Positions 1 to 8,000 of a stretch of 10,747 nt of DNA are shown piece after piece. This stretch comes from Verrucomicrobiia bacterium. GTDB lineage: Bacteria; Verrucomicrobiota; Verrucomicrobiia; Limisphaerales; DTLC01. Numbering within the stretch: position 1 is the first letter of the stretch; each line of letters starts with the position of its first letter. The stretch is from NCBI GenBank assembly GCA_025061935.1, contig JANWZY010000089.1:1-10747 (forward strand). Reading direction: 5' to 3'. The notes under the pieces were generated by a model. That model saw nothing but the letters and a program-made list of their open reading frames with translations, searched no databases and was not told where the DNA came from. Made by a program: the position numbers and the translations under genes.

Positions 1-90
1 GGCGGTTCACTTTGGGTTCGTCGCTTAGGGCGGGGTCGCGTGCGTCGTGCCGGGCGTCATGCGGCTGAGGCCATTCTGCTCTGGAATCCT

Positions 91-852
91 TTACAGGCCT
101 GAGGGGTGGTCGAGGAAAACCCATGGCAGTCGGAATTTACGTGACAGGTGTGCAGCAAGAGCTTTGACGCCGAGCGTTTCAGTCGCGTAGTGGCCAGCGT
201 AGAAGATGTTGATGCCCAGTTCTTCGGCGGCCGTGAACGTCCAGTGTGGGCCTTCACCGGTGATAAGTGTGTCTGCTCCCGCTGCCGCTGCGCGGCGCAG
301 TTCTGCCCCGGCATTGCCTGTGAGCACACCGATAGTGCGGCACACGTCGGGTCCGGCGGGGATCAGTCTCGGTTCGGCTCCCGTGGCTCGCTTCAGGCGC
401 GTTGCCAATTCGGCCCGTGTCAGTGCGGCTTCTGCAATGAACCCGATCGGTTGACCGTGATATTCGAAGAAAGGCTTGACCGGTTTCAACCCGAGTGCGG
501 CGCATAGTTGTGCGTTGTTGCCGATGCGCGGGTGCGCGTCCAGCGGCAGATGCGAGCTGTAGACAGCCACGTTATGTTCGATAAGTGACTTGAGGAGGTT
601 GAATCTGTTTCCGCGCCACGGGACCGCGCCGGACCAAAACAGTCCGTGGTGCACAAGCAGCAGGTCTGCTCGCGACTCGACCGCCAGCTTGACCGTGCCA
701 AGATTGAGGTCCACTGCTGCGCCGATGCGGGACACTAGTCCGTTGTTTTCTAGCTGGAGCCCGTTAACCGCGCCTTCATAGTCCTTGAACTCTGTCGTAC
801 GCAGGAGCGTGTCGCAGTAGTTGACAACTCTGCAAAGTTTGACCTTCGGCAT
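91..852 (-). CDS. NIF3-like dinuclear metal-centre protein (YbgI/YqfO family)
   Basis: A 253-residue protein of the NIF3/DUF34 family, often annotated 'GTP cyclohydrolase I type 2 homolog'. Members are toroidal hexamers with a two-metal site, and their cellular role is not settled. Visible family marks are LLVHHGLFW (His68-His69), SSHLPLDAHP (Asp105), TGEGPHWTF near residue 200, and AGHYATET (His221, Glu225), which together supply the expected metal ligands. The C-terminus LPWVFLDHPSGL is also typical. The length suits a compact member without the central PII-like insert. I chose ATG 852 (MPKVKLCRV) because family similarity begins there; the open frame runs 159 codons further upstream, but that part overlaps the divergent tonB-like gene and looks like non-coding shadow. 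The gene is divergent from the TonB cassette with a gap of about 170 bases. No strong ribosome site is visible. Family assignment is very likely; the substrate is unknown. Confidence 0.93.
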   Translation of the reverse strand: MPKVKLCRVVNYCDTLLRTTEFKDYEGAVNGLQLENNGLVSRIGAAVDLNLGTVKLAVESRADLLLVHHGLFWSGAVPWRGNRFNLLKSLIEHNVAVYSSHLPLDAHPRIGNNAQLCAALGLKPVKPFFEYHGQPIGFIAEAALTRAELATRLKRATGAEPRLIPAGPDVCRTIGVLTGNAGAELRRAAAAGADTLITGEGPHWTFTAAEELGINIFYAGHYATETLGVKALAAHLSRKFRLPWVFLDHPSGL

Positions 853-1020
853 GAGGCAAGCCAAACAAAACCGTAGGCGATTGAAAAGCCTGTACCGCGC
901 GCTAAGAGGCGCCCGGCCAGTTGGCAAGCAACAAGCTGCAATGTGCTGCCAGGCTAAGCAGTTGCGCTGCATACCAAATTGCGGCATTGTTTGCGACGCA
1001 TGAGCAGCGGGATAGTCCAA

Positions 1021-2010
1021 ATGCCCAGCTTGCGGCTCGAGCGCCGCGACCTGACGCGGTTGGGCTGGGCTTTTTTCGTCTCGTTGCTGCTCCACGCAAG
1101 TTGTTTCGGCGGGTATAAGCTCGGCGCAAAACTCCACGTCTGGGAAAGGATCGACTTGGCTAAAGTGCTCCGGCCAGCGAGCGAAGTGGTTACGAAGATT
1201 CTGGGCCTGAACGCAGCGGTCGGTGAGACGGCCACGATCCGTGATGTGCCAGTAGTATTTGTGGATGTGAACCCTGTGGTGGCGAGTACCGAGCCGCCGA
1301 AGTCGGCGAAGTATTACTCCGATCGTCATTCAGTGGCCGCGAACCCGGATGCTGATAAGGACACAGGTGTGCCCAAAATTGATGGCACGCAAACTTTGGT
1401 GCCGAAGACGCACGATGTACCGCGCCCGCGTCCAGTGCCGTTACAACCGTTGCCTGCGCCTGCGTCGGAGCCTGAGCCAGGCGCGGATTCGGCCGCACGA
1501 GTGAACGCGCCGCCCGGTGATCTGGTCTTGGCGAAGCCGCAAGTCGGTCCTGAGACAACGTCGGCATACCCCAGTCAAGGCCGGCCGCGCACGGTGCGCG
1601 AGGCACTTGCCCGGGCGCAGGCGGCGAGTGGGCTAGCCGGGCAAAAGATGAAGCAAGATGGGGGTGTGAAACGGCGCGCGGTGGAATCGTCGTTGGACGT
1701 GATGGGTTTCCCGTTCGGAGATTACGACCGGGCCGTTGTCGAGGCAGTCCAGAACCGTTGGTTCTATTTGCTCGACTCGGGCGATTTCGCGCGCGGTCGG
1801 AAAGGCAAGGTTGTTATCGAGTTTAATCTCCATTACGACGGGCGCGTGAGTGACATGAACGTGGTCGAGAATACGGTTAACGAGCTTTTGTGTTTGTTGT
1901 GCCAGAAGGCTATTCTTGACCCGGCGCCGTACCCGCGCTGGCCGGCCGAGATGCGGCGCATGATCGGGTCGGACACGCGTCATGTCCGGTTCACGTTTTA
2001 CTACGACTAG
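1021..2010 (+). CDS. TonB-like energy transducer (first gene of exbBD cassette)
   Basis: A 329-residue, single-span inner-membrane protein that should couple the ExbB/ExbD proton channel to the outer membrane. A short basic N-terminus (LERRDLTR) precedes one membrane helix at about residues 13-31 (GWAFFVSLLLHASCFGGY). A long periplasmic linker follows, rich in Pro, Ala and charged residues (about 119-165, including PRPRPVPLQPLPAPASEPEP). The C-terminal domain (about 230-329) contains YDRAVVEAVQNRWF, GKVVIEFNLHYDGRVSD and LCQKAILDPAPYPRWP, a layout like TonB/TolA C-terminal domains and close to a form I recall from Verrucomicrobiota. The start is uncertain: ATG 1021 has a weak GGGA upstream and fits the membrane-helix position, ATG 1000 is in frame, and TTG 979 is also possible. 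The exbB-like gene follows 52 bases downstream. A TolA-like role cannot be excluded. Confidence 0.85.
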   Translation: MPSLRLERRDLTRLGWAFFVSLLLHASCFGGYKLGAKLHVWERIDLAKVLRPASEVVTKILGLNAAVGETATIRDVPVVFVDVNPVVASTEPPKSAKYYSDRHSVAANPDADKDTGVPKIDGTQTLVPKTHDVPRPRPVPLQPLPAPASEPEPGADSAARVNAPPGDLVLAKPQVGPETTSAYPSQGRPRTVREALARAQAASGLAGQKMKQDGGVKRRAVESSLDVMGFPFGDYDRAVVEAVQNRWFYLLDSGDFARGRKGKVVIEFNLHYDGRVSDMNVVENTVNELLCLLCQKAILDPAPYPRWPAEMRRMIGSDTRHVRFTFYYD

Positions 2011-2062
2011 GCAATAAAGAACGAGCCGTTAGCACAAAAAACCTCGGGGAGCACAACTTTGC

Positions 2063-2650
2063 ATGGAACCATTTGTTTACGCACTACTGATCGCGACTTC
2101 GATCGTTGGTCTGACGTTTGTGATCGAGCGCGGCTTCGCGCTCCGGTGGGGCAAGGTACTACCGCCGGCGGTAGAGGCAGCAGTTCAATCGTGCCGCTCG
2201 CGCGAAGACGTGCCTAAGTTGCGGCGCGTGTGCCAGGAGCACCCATCGGCATTGAGTCGGTTGCTTCTGCTTGCGATTGATCATCTTGATTGGTCGCGGG
2301 CCGACGTTGAAGACGCGCTGCAGACGCAGGCGCGGCGCGAGATCGTGCGGTTGGAGCGCGGACTGGTTGTGCTCGAGGTCATCGTGGGTATTGCGCCTCT
2401 GCTGGGCCTGGTAGGGACCATTGCGGGTATGATGGAGTTGTTCAGAAATGTGGGTCAGACCGGGCTGGGTGACGCAATGCAACTTGCCCGTGGTATATCG
2501 CTGATTTTGAACGCGACATTAGTCGGGCTGCTGATCGCGATTCCGTCGCTCATTTTTTGGAGCTATTACACCAAGAAAGTCGAGGCAATGAGCGTCGAGC
2601 TTGAAACACTGTGCGCCGAGTTCATTCGGCGGCAGTATGGTCAAGGCTAA
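2063..2650 (+). CDS. exbB: MotA/TolQ/ExbB proton channel family protein
   Basis: A 195-residue integral membrane subunit of the proton-motive-force-driven motor that powers TonB or TolA. Three membrane segments are visible: residues about 4-22 (VYALLIATSIVGLTFVIERG), about 104-127 (the family signature VGIAPLLGLVGTIAGMMELF) and about 145-168 (ISLILNATLVGLLIAIPSLI). Between the first two lies a charged cytoplasmic stretch (VEDALQTQARREIVRLERGL), as expected. The family's conserved small-residue helix is intact. A GGGGAG at 2046-2051 lies 11 bases before the ATG and is a plausible ribosome site. The gene lies between the tonB-like gene (52-base gap) and the exbD-like gene (9-base gap) on the same strand, so the three are probably one operon. 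ExbB and TolQ cannot be told apart from sequence alone; the TonB-like neighbour favours ExbB. Confidence 0.93.
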   Translation: MEPFVYALLIATSIVGLTFVIERGFALRWGKVLPPAVEAAVQSCRSREDVPKLRRVCQEHPSALSRLLLLAIDHLDWSRADVEDALQTQARREIVRLERGLVVLEVIVGIAPLLGLVGTIAGMMELFRNVGQTGLGDAMQLARGISLILNATLVGLLIAIPSLIFWSYYTKKVEAMSVELETLCAEFIRRQYGQG

Positions 2651-2659
2651 CCTGCCACC

Positions 2660-3094
2660 ATGCGGTTTTTTATTCGCAAACGCCGTCAGACGCCCACTGT
2701 AATCATTGTGGCCCTTATAGACGTGTTGATTGTGTTGTTAATTTTTCTAATGGTTACGACTACGTTCCGGCAACAGCCTGCGTTGCGGCTCGCTCTGCCT
2801 GAGTCCGAGCACGCGCAGAGGCCGGGCGCGAGCGAAGCCGCGCCTTTGGTCGTTTGGATCGACGAAAAAGGTGCGCTTTGGCTCGGGCATGAAACGCGCC
2901 CGGTTACAGCCGAGCGATTGAAGCAGGAACTGATCGCGCGCGCGCAGAAGGATCCCGGGCTTAAGCTGGCGATTAGCGCGGACAGGAATGCGCCATTTGG
3001 CCAGGTGATCAAGGTTATGGACGCGGCCAAAGCTGCCGGAATTAAAAGCGTCAATGCATTTACTAAGGAAAGGCAGGAAAGGGTTGGGCAGTGA
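2660..3094 (+). CDS. exbD: ExbD/TolR family biopolymer transport protein
   Basis: A 144-residue partner of the ExbB-type channel. It has a basic cytoplasmic N-terminus (MRFFIRKRRQTP), one membrane helix at about residues 12-33 (VIIVALIDVLIVLLIFLMV) and a periplasmic domain. Asp21 within the helix sits in the LIDVLIVLLIFLMV motif, the position of the protonatable aspartate essential in ExbD and TolR. The periplasmic part (about 60-140) carries the usual pattern LKLAISADRNAPFGQVIKVMDAAKAAGI, which matches the family's 'I.AD..VPYG.VV.VMD.A..AGI' consensus. The gene begins 9 bases after the exbB-like stop codon with no strong ribosome site, which suggests translational coupling. TolR is the alternative label; the adjacent transducer looks TonB-like, so ExbD is preferred. 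Confidence 0.92.
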   Translation: MRFFIRKRRQTPTVIIVALIDVLIVLLIFLMVTTTFRQQPALRLALPESEHAQRPGASEAAPLVVWIDEKGALWLGHETRPVTAERLKQELIARAQKDPGLKLAISADRNAPFGQVIKVMDAAKAAGIKSVNAFTKERQERVGQ

Positions 3095-3139
3095 GGCTTA
3101 TCAGGGGCTTCCACTTGCAGTATGCGATTGGCCGGTGGT

Positions 3140-3200
3140 GGTCCAGAAAGGTTGGCTTTGAGCGGCCTTTCGCAATGGCGTGTGGACGGTGGACCGATTT
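3140..3200 (+). terminator. possible terminator-like structure after exbD
   Basis: In the convergent gap between the exbD-like gene and the response regulator there are nested inverted repeats: GGTCCA (3140-3145) with TGGACC (3190-3195), and inside them GAAAGG (3146-3151) with CCTTTC (3166-3171). GATTTTATC follows. The loops are long and the T-run is short, so this is only a weak candidate for an intrinsic terminator. Confidence 0.22.
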
Positions 3201-3256
3201 TATCATCCCACGGGGGTTGTAGGAAACGAGCGTGGTTTTGAGGCGCGGCAAGGTTA

Positions 3257-3718
3257 TCACTTGCGTGTCGGGCCAGGCTTCTTCGCGCTGCCGTTTGGAG
3301 TTTTGGGTAGCAGGTCCAACACTGCCTTACGTAGCTGCTCGACTTCGTAGGGTTTCGCAAGGAAAATGTCTGGCTGGACAGGCGCGGTTGCGATCACTTC
3401 CGGGCCGACAGTGCCGCTAACAAGAATAACCTTTTGGGCTGGGTGGATTTCTTTGCATCTGGCAACCAACTCGAGTCCGTTTACCTTATGCATCGCGTAG
3501 TCGGTGATGACTACCTCAGGCTTGCGTGCAGCTTTTGCGAAGCGCTCCAGTGCTTCACTCGGGTCATGGAATGTTTCGACTTGCAAGCCAAGGGGTGTCA
3601 GGATCAAGCATGCCAACTGGAGCAGCATCGGCTCGTCATCAACTACGTAGATCAGCGGCTTGGCGCTTTTGGGTTTCTGTACGCCGCCCGCGACGCTGCG
3701 CCTCGTAACCTTGCTCAC
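3257..3718 (-). CDS. single-domain response regulator (CheY-like receiver)
   Basis: A 153-residue protein made almost entirely of one receiver domain, the phospho-acceptor module of two-component signalling. The acidic pocket is Asp27-Asp28 (LIYVVDDEP), the phosphorylation site is Asp73 (VVITDYAMHKVNG), the switch Ser is Ser101 (ILVSGT) and the conserved Lys-Pro pair is Lys122-Pro123 (FLAKPY). There is no DNA-binding or enzymatic output domain; basic tails flank the receiver (about 1-20 and 140-153). The start is GTG 3718: a TAA lies in frame 12 bases upstream and there is no in-frame ATG before the receiver, so this is the only reasonable start. No histidine kinase is in the window, so its partner is unknown. 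It faces the TonB cassette convergently and is divergent from the aminotransferase. Confidence 0.9.
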   Translation of the reverse strand: MSKVTRRSVAGGVQKPKSAKPLIYVVDDEPMLLQLACLILTPLGLQVETFHDPSEALERFAKAARKPEVVITDYAMHKVNGLELVARCKEIHPAQKVILVSGTVGPEVIATAPVQPDIFLAKPYEVEQLRKAVLDLLPKTPNGSAKKPGPTRK

Positions 3719-3840
3719 CCGTCCACTTTACCATGCCGCCTTTTTTTTTGCAAGTGCACCCAGGCGGCCAATGACCGCGTTTGGCGCCGGTTTGCGCCGC
3801 GTTGCAGGTACGCCGGGTTTCTGTTACCAATGCCTCCGCA

Positions 3841-4962
3841 ATGAATGATTCAGTACCGTACCTTGACCTACGCGCGCAACTGCGACCGCTGCGTGCCGAG
3901 ATCGAAGCCGCAATAGCGCGTGTATTGGATGAATGCGCGTTTTGCCTCGGGCCCGAAGTGGCCGCGTTCGAGCGCGAATTCGCCTCATTCCTCGGCGCAC
4001 GGCACTGCATAGGCCTGAACAGCGGTACTTCAGCGCTACACGTTGCCATGCGTCTGCTTGATATCGGCCCCGGCGATGAGGTGATCACAACACCTTTTAC
4101 TTTCGTTGCCACCAGTTGGGCTATTACCTACGTGGGCGCGCGCCCCGTGTATGTGGACATCCGGGAAGAGACGTTCAACATAGACCCTGAGCAGGTGGCG
4201 CGTGCGGTTACGCCCCGGACGAAAGCTGTGCTTGCAGTGCACCTGTACGGGCAGCCATGCGATATTGACGCGCTGCTCGAAATTTGCAGGAGCCACAATA
4301 TCGCGCTGGTGGAAGACGCTGCGCAGGCGCACGGCGCTAGGTACCGCGGTAAATATGTCGGGACCCTGGGCGGAATCGGCTGCTTCAGTTTTTACCCAAC
4401 CAAGAACCTTGCGGCGTGTGGCGAGGGGGGAGCTCTGGTTACGGACGACGATGCACTTGCCGCGCGCGCGCGCGCGCTCCGCGATCATGGCTCGACGCGC
4501 CGGTACTACCACGATGAGCTGGGCTACAATTACAGGATGGAGGCCATCCAGGCGGCGGTCTTGCGGGTTAAACTTAAGCATCTGGCTGCGTGGAACGCGG
4601 CGCGCCAGCGCGTAGCGCAGCGGTACACCGAGTTGCTCGCTGATACGCCGTTGCGGTTGCCACGCCAGGTGCCTGGTACAGAATGCGCGTGGCACCTGTA
4701 TGTGGTGCGGCATCCAAGACGCGACGAGCTGCGGCAACACCTCGAGTCTCGGGGCATCGGATGCGCGCTCCATTATCCGCTACCACTGCACCTGCAGAAG
4801 GCCTATGCGCAGTTGGGATACAAGCCCGGCGACTTTCCCGTGGCCGAAAAAGCGGCCCGCGAATGCCTTTGCTTGCCAATGTATCCTGAACTGACTGACG
4901 AGCAGATCGAGCGCGTGGCGCAGGTCATCAAGGAGTTTTTTGCCAAACATGGGCACAGCTAA
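3841..4962 (+). CDS. DegT/DnrJ/EryC1 family PLP-dependent aminotransferase
   Basis: A 373-residue fold-type I PLP enzyme of the sugar-aminotransferase family, which typically aminates a keto group on a nucleotide-linked sugar for cell-surface polysaccharide or glycan synthesis. Family marks are the N-terminal YLDLRAQLRPLRAEI, the phosphate-binding SGTSAL (61-66), PFTFVAT (85-91), VEDAAQAHGA (157-166; Asp159 is expected to contact the PLP ring nitrogen) and CFSFYPTKNLAACGEGG, in which Lys188 is the expected Schiff-base lysine. The C-terminal part has ALHYPLPLHLQKAY and LCLPMYPELT, also typical. The length is normal. ATG 3841 was chosen by the family N-terminus; no good ribosome site is visible. 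The gene is not surrounded by other glycan genes, so its substrate cannot be deduced. An alternating CG run lies within it (4461-4477). Confidence 0.93.
   Translation: MNDSVPYLDLRAQLRPLRAEIEAAIARVLDECAFCLGPEVAAFEREFASFLGARHCIGLNSGTSALHVAMRLLDIGPGDEVITTPFTFVATSWAITYVGARPVYVDIREETFNIDPEQVARAVTPRTKAVLAVHLYGQPCDIDALLEICRSHNIALVEDAAQAHGARYRGKYVGTLGGIGCFSFYPTKNLAACGEGGALVTDDDALAARARALRDHGSTRRYYHDELGYNYRMEAIQAAVLRVKLKHLAAWNAARQRVAQRYTELLADTPLRLPRQVPGTECAWHLYVVRHPRRDELRQHLESRGIGCALHYPLPLHLQKAYAQLGYKPGDFPVAEKAARECLCLPMYPELTDEQIERVAQVIKEFFAKHGHS
4461..4477. repeat. 17-base alternating CG run
   Basis: An uninterrupted C-G dinucleotide run inside the aminotransferase gene, encoding part of AARARALRD. 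Such runs can adopt Z-form DNA and are prone to slippage. The reading frame here is intact. Confidence 0.9.
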
Positions 4963-5065
4963 AAAGCTTTCAAGCACCCGGCGCATGCGTAGGCCTGTGC
5001 TGTCCTTGGCCGGCGCGTATTGTAGTTCCTTGCGCGCAGGCGTGCTGCAGCCGTAAAGTCTGCTC

Positions 5066-8000
5066 ATGGCACAGGCCGAGTTCGTCCATTTGCACGTGCA
5101 CAGCGAGTACTCGCTGCTGGACGGCGCATGCCGCTTGGACCGGCTGGTTGCCAAAGCGCGCGAGCTGAAGTTCCAGGCCTTAGCCGTCACGGATCATGGT
5201 GTGCTGTACGGCGCAATAGATTTTTACAAGGCTGCGCGCGAGGCGAAGATCAAGCCAATAATCGGTTGCGAGCTTTATGTGGCGCCCGGGAGCAGGTTCG
5301 AGAAAAAAACGGCTACAGGCGGACGCGACGTGTATCACCATCTGGTCGTGCTGGCAAAAGACAGCACAGGGTACAGAAACTTGATCAAGCTGGTCACGGC
5401 CGCGCATTTGGAGGGGTTTTACTACAAGCCGCGTGTGGACAAAGACCTGCTTGCAGCACATCGCCACGGATTAATTGTGCTCTCAGGCTGCCTCGCCAGC
5501 GAAATACCGGAGTTGATCCTTAAAGGTCAGCTTGAGAAGGCGCGCGAGGTGATCGGATGGTTTAAGGAAACGTTCGGTCCGGACAACTTTTATCTCGAGC
5601 TGCAGAACCACGGCGAGCCGGATGAAGCCAGGGTAAACCGGCAGCTCATACTTTGGTCGAAAGAGTTCGGCCTGAAACTCGTGGCCACAAACGATGTGCA
5701 CTACATCGAGCGGCACCATTCGCATGCACACGATTGCCTGGTGTGCATAGGCACGCAAACAACAATCCACGACCCGAAGCGGCTGAGCCTCAACTATGCA
5801 CCGGAGCAGTATCACTTACGCAGTGCCGAAGAGATGAAACAACTGTTTGCCGAGGTGCCGGAGGCGGTCCGAAACACGCTCGAGGTGGCCGAGAAATGTA
5901 ATCTCGAGATCGAAATGGGCCGGCTACGGTTCCCTGTGTTTCATCCGCCTGAGGGGTACACGCGCGAAAGTTTCCTGCGCCAGTGGCTCGTCGAGGGCCT
6001 CTACAAGCGCTACACCATCCGCGCGCGGCTCGAAGACCACGAATTTGTCGTCGAAGGTGTGGACGACCCGAGTCGTCTCCCGCCTGTGCAGCCGACCGAG
6101 TTGGAAGGCGTAACTGGCGACCCGGTCCAGGCCAAGGTTAAGGCTGTCATGGACCGGCTCAGGATGGAACTGAGCGTGATCGAAAAGACCGGGTTCGTTA
6201 GCTATTTCCTCGTCGTGGGCGATTTCGTGCGGTACGCGCGGAGCCGCGGCATTTCCTGCGGCGCGCGCGGCTCGGCTGCCGGCTCGCTGGTGACATACTT
6301 GCTTGAGATATCGAAAGTTGATCCGATCAGGTACGGACTGCTTTTCGAACGGTTCCTGAACCCGGAGCGTATCAGCCCGCCAGATATTGACATTGATTTC
6401 GACGACGACCGCCGCGCCGAGGTCATAGAGTACGTCCGGGGCAAATACGGGCGCGACTGCGTGGCGCAAATAATCACCTTCGGCACGCTCGGCGCGAAAT
6501 CGGCCATTCGCGACGTGGGCCGCGCCATGGGCCTCAGTTACGCCGAGTGCGACCGGCTGGCGCGAATGATCCCAGCGGAGCTGAATATCACTCTTGAGAA
6601 AGCGCTCAAAAAATCGCCCGAGCTGAAGCGTGCATACGAGACCGAGCCGACCACGCGCGAGCTAATTGACACCGCGCTGATTCTCGAAGACCTTGTGCGC
6701 AACGCATCGGTCCACGCCGCGGGGGTGGTAATTGCCGACCAGCCGCTGGTAAACCTGTTGCCGCTCAAAGCGGACGAGGACGGGACCATTGTCACCCAGT
6801 ACGCCATGGGCCCTGTCGGTGACTTAGGCCTGCTTAAGATGGATTTCCTCGGGCTCAAGACACTCACCGTCATTAGGAACACATGTCAGATGGTCAAAGC
6901 CACAAGAGGGATTGATGTGCAGATTGATAACATCCCACTCGACGATCCGAAGACTTACGAACTGCTGAACCGTGCGCAAACGTTAGGAGTGTTCCAGCTC
7001 GAATCAAGTGGCATGCGTGACCTGTGCCGTAAGTTCGGGATTAGCTCCATCGAGCACATTATCGCGTTGATTGCGTTGTTCCGGCCCGGGCCGATGGAAT
7101 TAATTCCGGACTTTATCAATCGCAGGCACGGCAAGGTTCAGATTACTTACGAGCATCCGTTGCTTGAGCCGATCTGCCGCGAAACTTACGGGATCATGGT
7201 GTACCAGGAACAAGTAATGCAGGCAGCACAGGTGCTGGCCGGCTACACGCTCGGCCAGGCCGATATATTGCGGCGCGCCATGGGCAAAAAGCTGCCTGAG
7301 GAAATGGCCAAGCAACGCGCCAACTTCGTCGAGGGCTGCAGACGCACAAACCGCATCCCCAAAGAGAAGGCCGACAGAATCTTTGACCTGCTCGAAAAAT
7401 TCGCCGGCTACGGGTTCAACAAGTCCCATGCCGCCGCATACGCGATTATCGCTTACCAGACCGCGTACTTGAAGGCCAATTACACGGTCGAGTTCCTTTG
7501 CGCAATGATGACCGCGGACATGGCCGACACGGAAAAGCTGGCCCAGTACGTGAACGAGGCGCGCGAGTTCGGAATCGAAGTATTGCCCCCAGACGTGAAC
7601 GAAAGCCAAATGTATTTTGCTCCCAGCCAGCCCCGGGGTGGTGCCGGCGCGCGTGGCGCGATCAGGTTCGGCCTTGCTGCCATCAAGGGCATTGGCGAAG
7701 CGGCGGTGGACTCGATCATCAAAGCGCGGACCGAAGGGGGCAGATTCAGGTCCCTGGCCGACCTGTGCGAGCGCGTGGACACGCGCGCCGTGAACCGCAA
7801 AGTGCTCGAAGCGCTTATCAAGAGCGGCGCGTGCGACTGTTTCGGCCAGACACGCGCAACTCTCTTTGCCCAGATTGACCACGCCTTGGCACGCGCAGCG
7901 AGCATTGCCGCTGACCGCGCGCGCGGTCAAAGCTCGCTATTCGGCAGGCTCGATGAAGACACCGCGCCGATACCCGAGTCGCTTACCAATCTGCCCGAAT

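Noticed and set aside
1..102. Short plus-strand open frame ending at TGA 100-102, and a minus-strand frame open to the left window edge
   Set aside because: Both are too short, lack a convincing start or known motif, and cannot be told from chance in GC-rich DNA.
853..1329. In-frame upstream extension of the NIF3-like frame on the minus strand (159 codons)
   Set aside because: NIF3 similarity begins at ATG 852; the extension overlaps the tonB-like gene and reads as low-meaning Arg/Ala/Gln-rich sequence.
2686..3360. Long minus-strand frame opposite exbD
   Set aside because: It lies antisense to a clear ExbD gene and has no recognisable domain.
7100..7930. 276-codon minus-strand frame opposite dnaE
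   Set aside because: It mirrors the codon structure of dnaE; no independent coding evidence.
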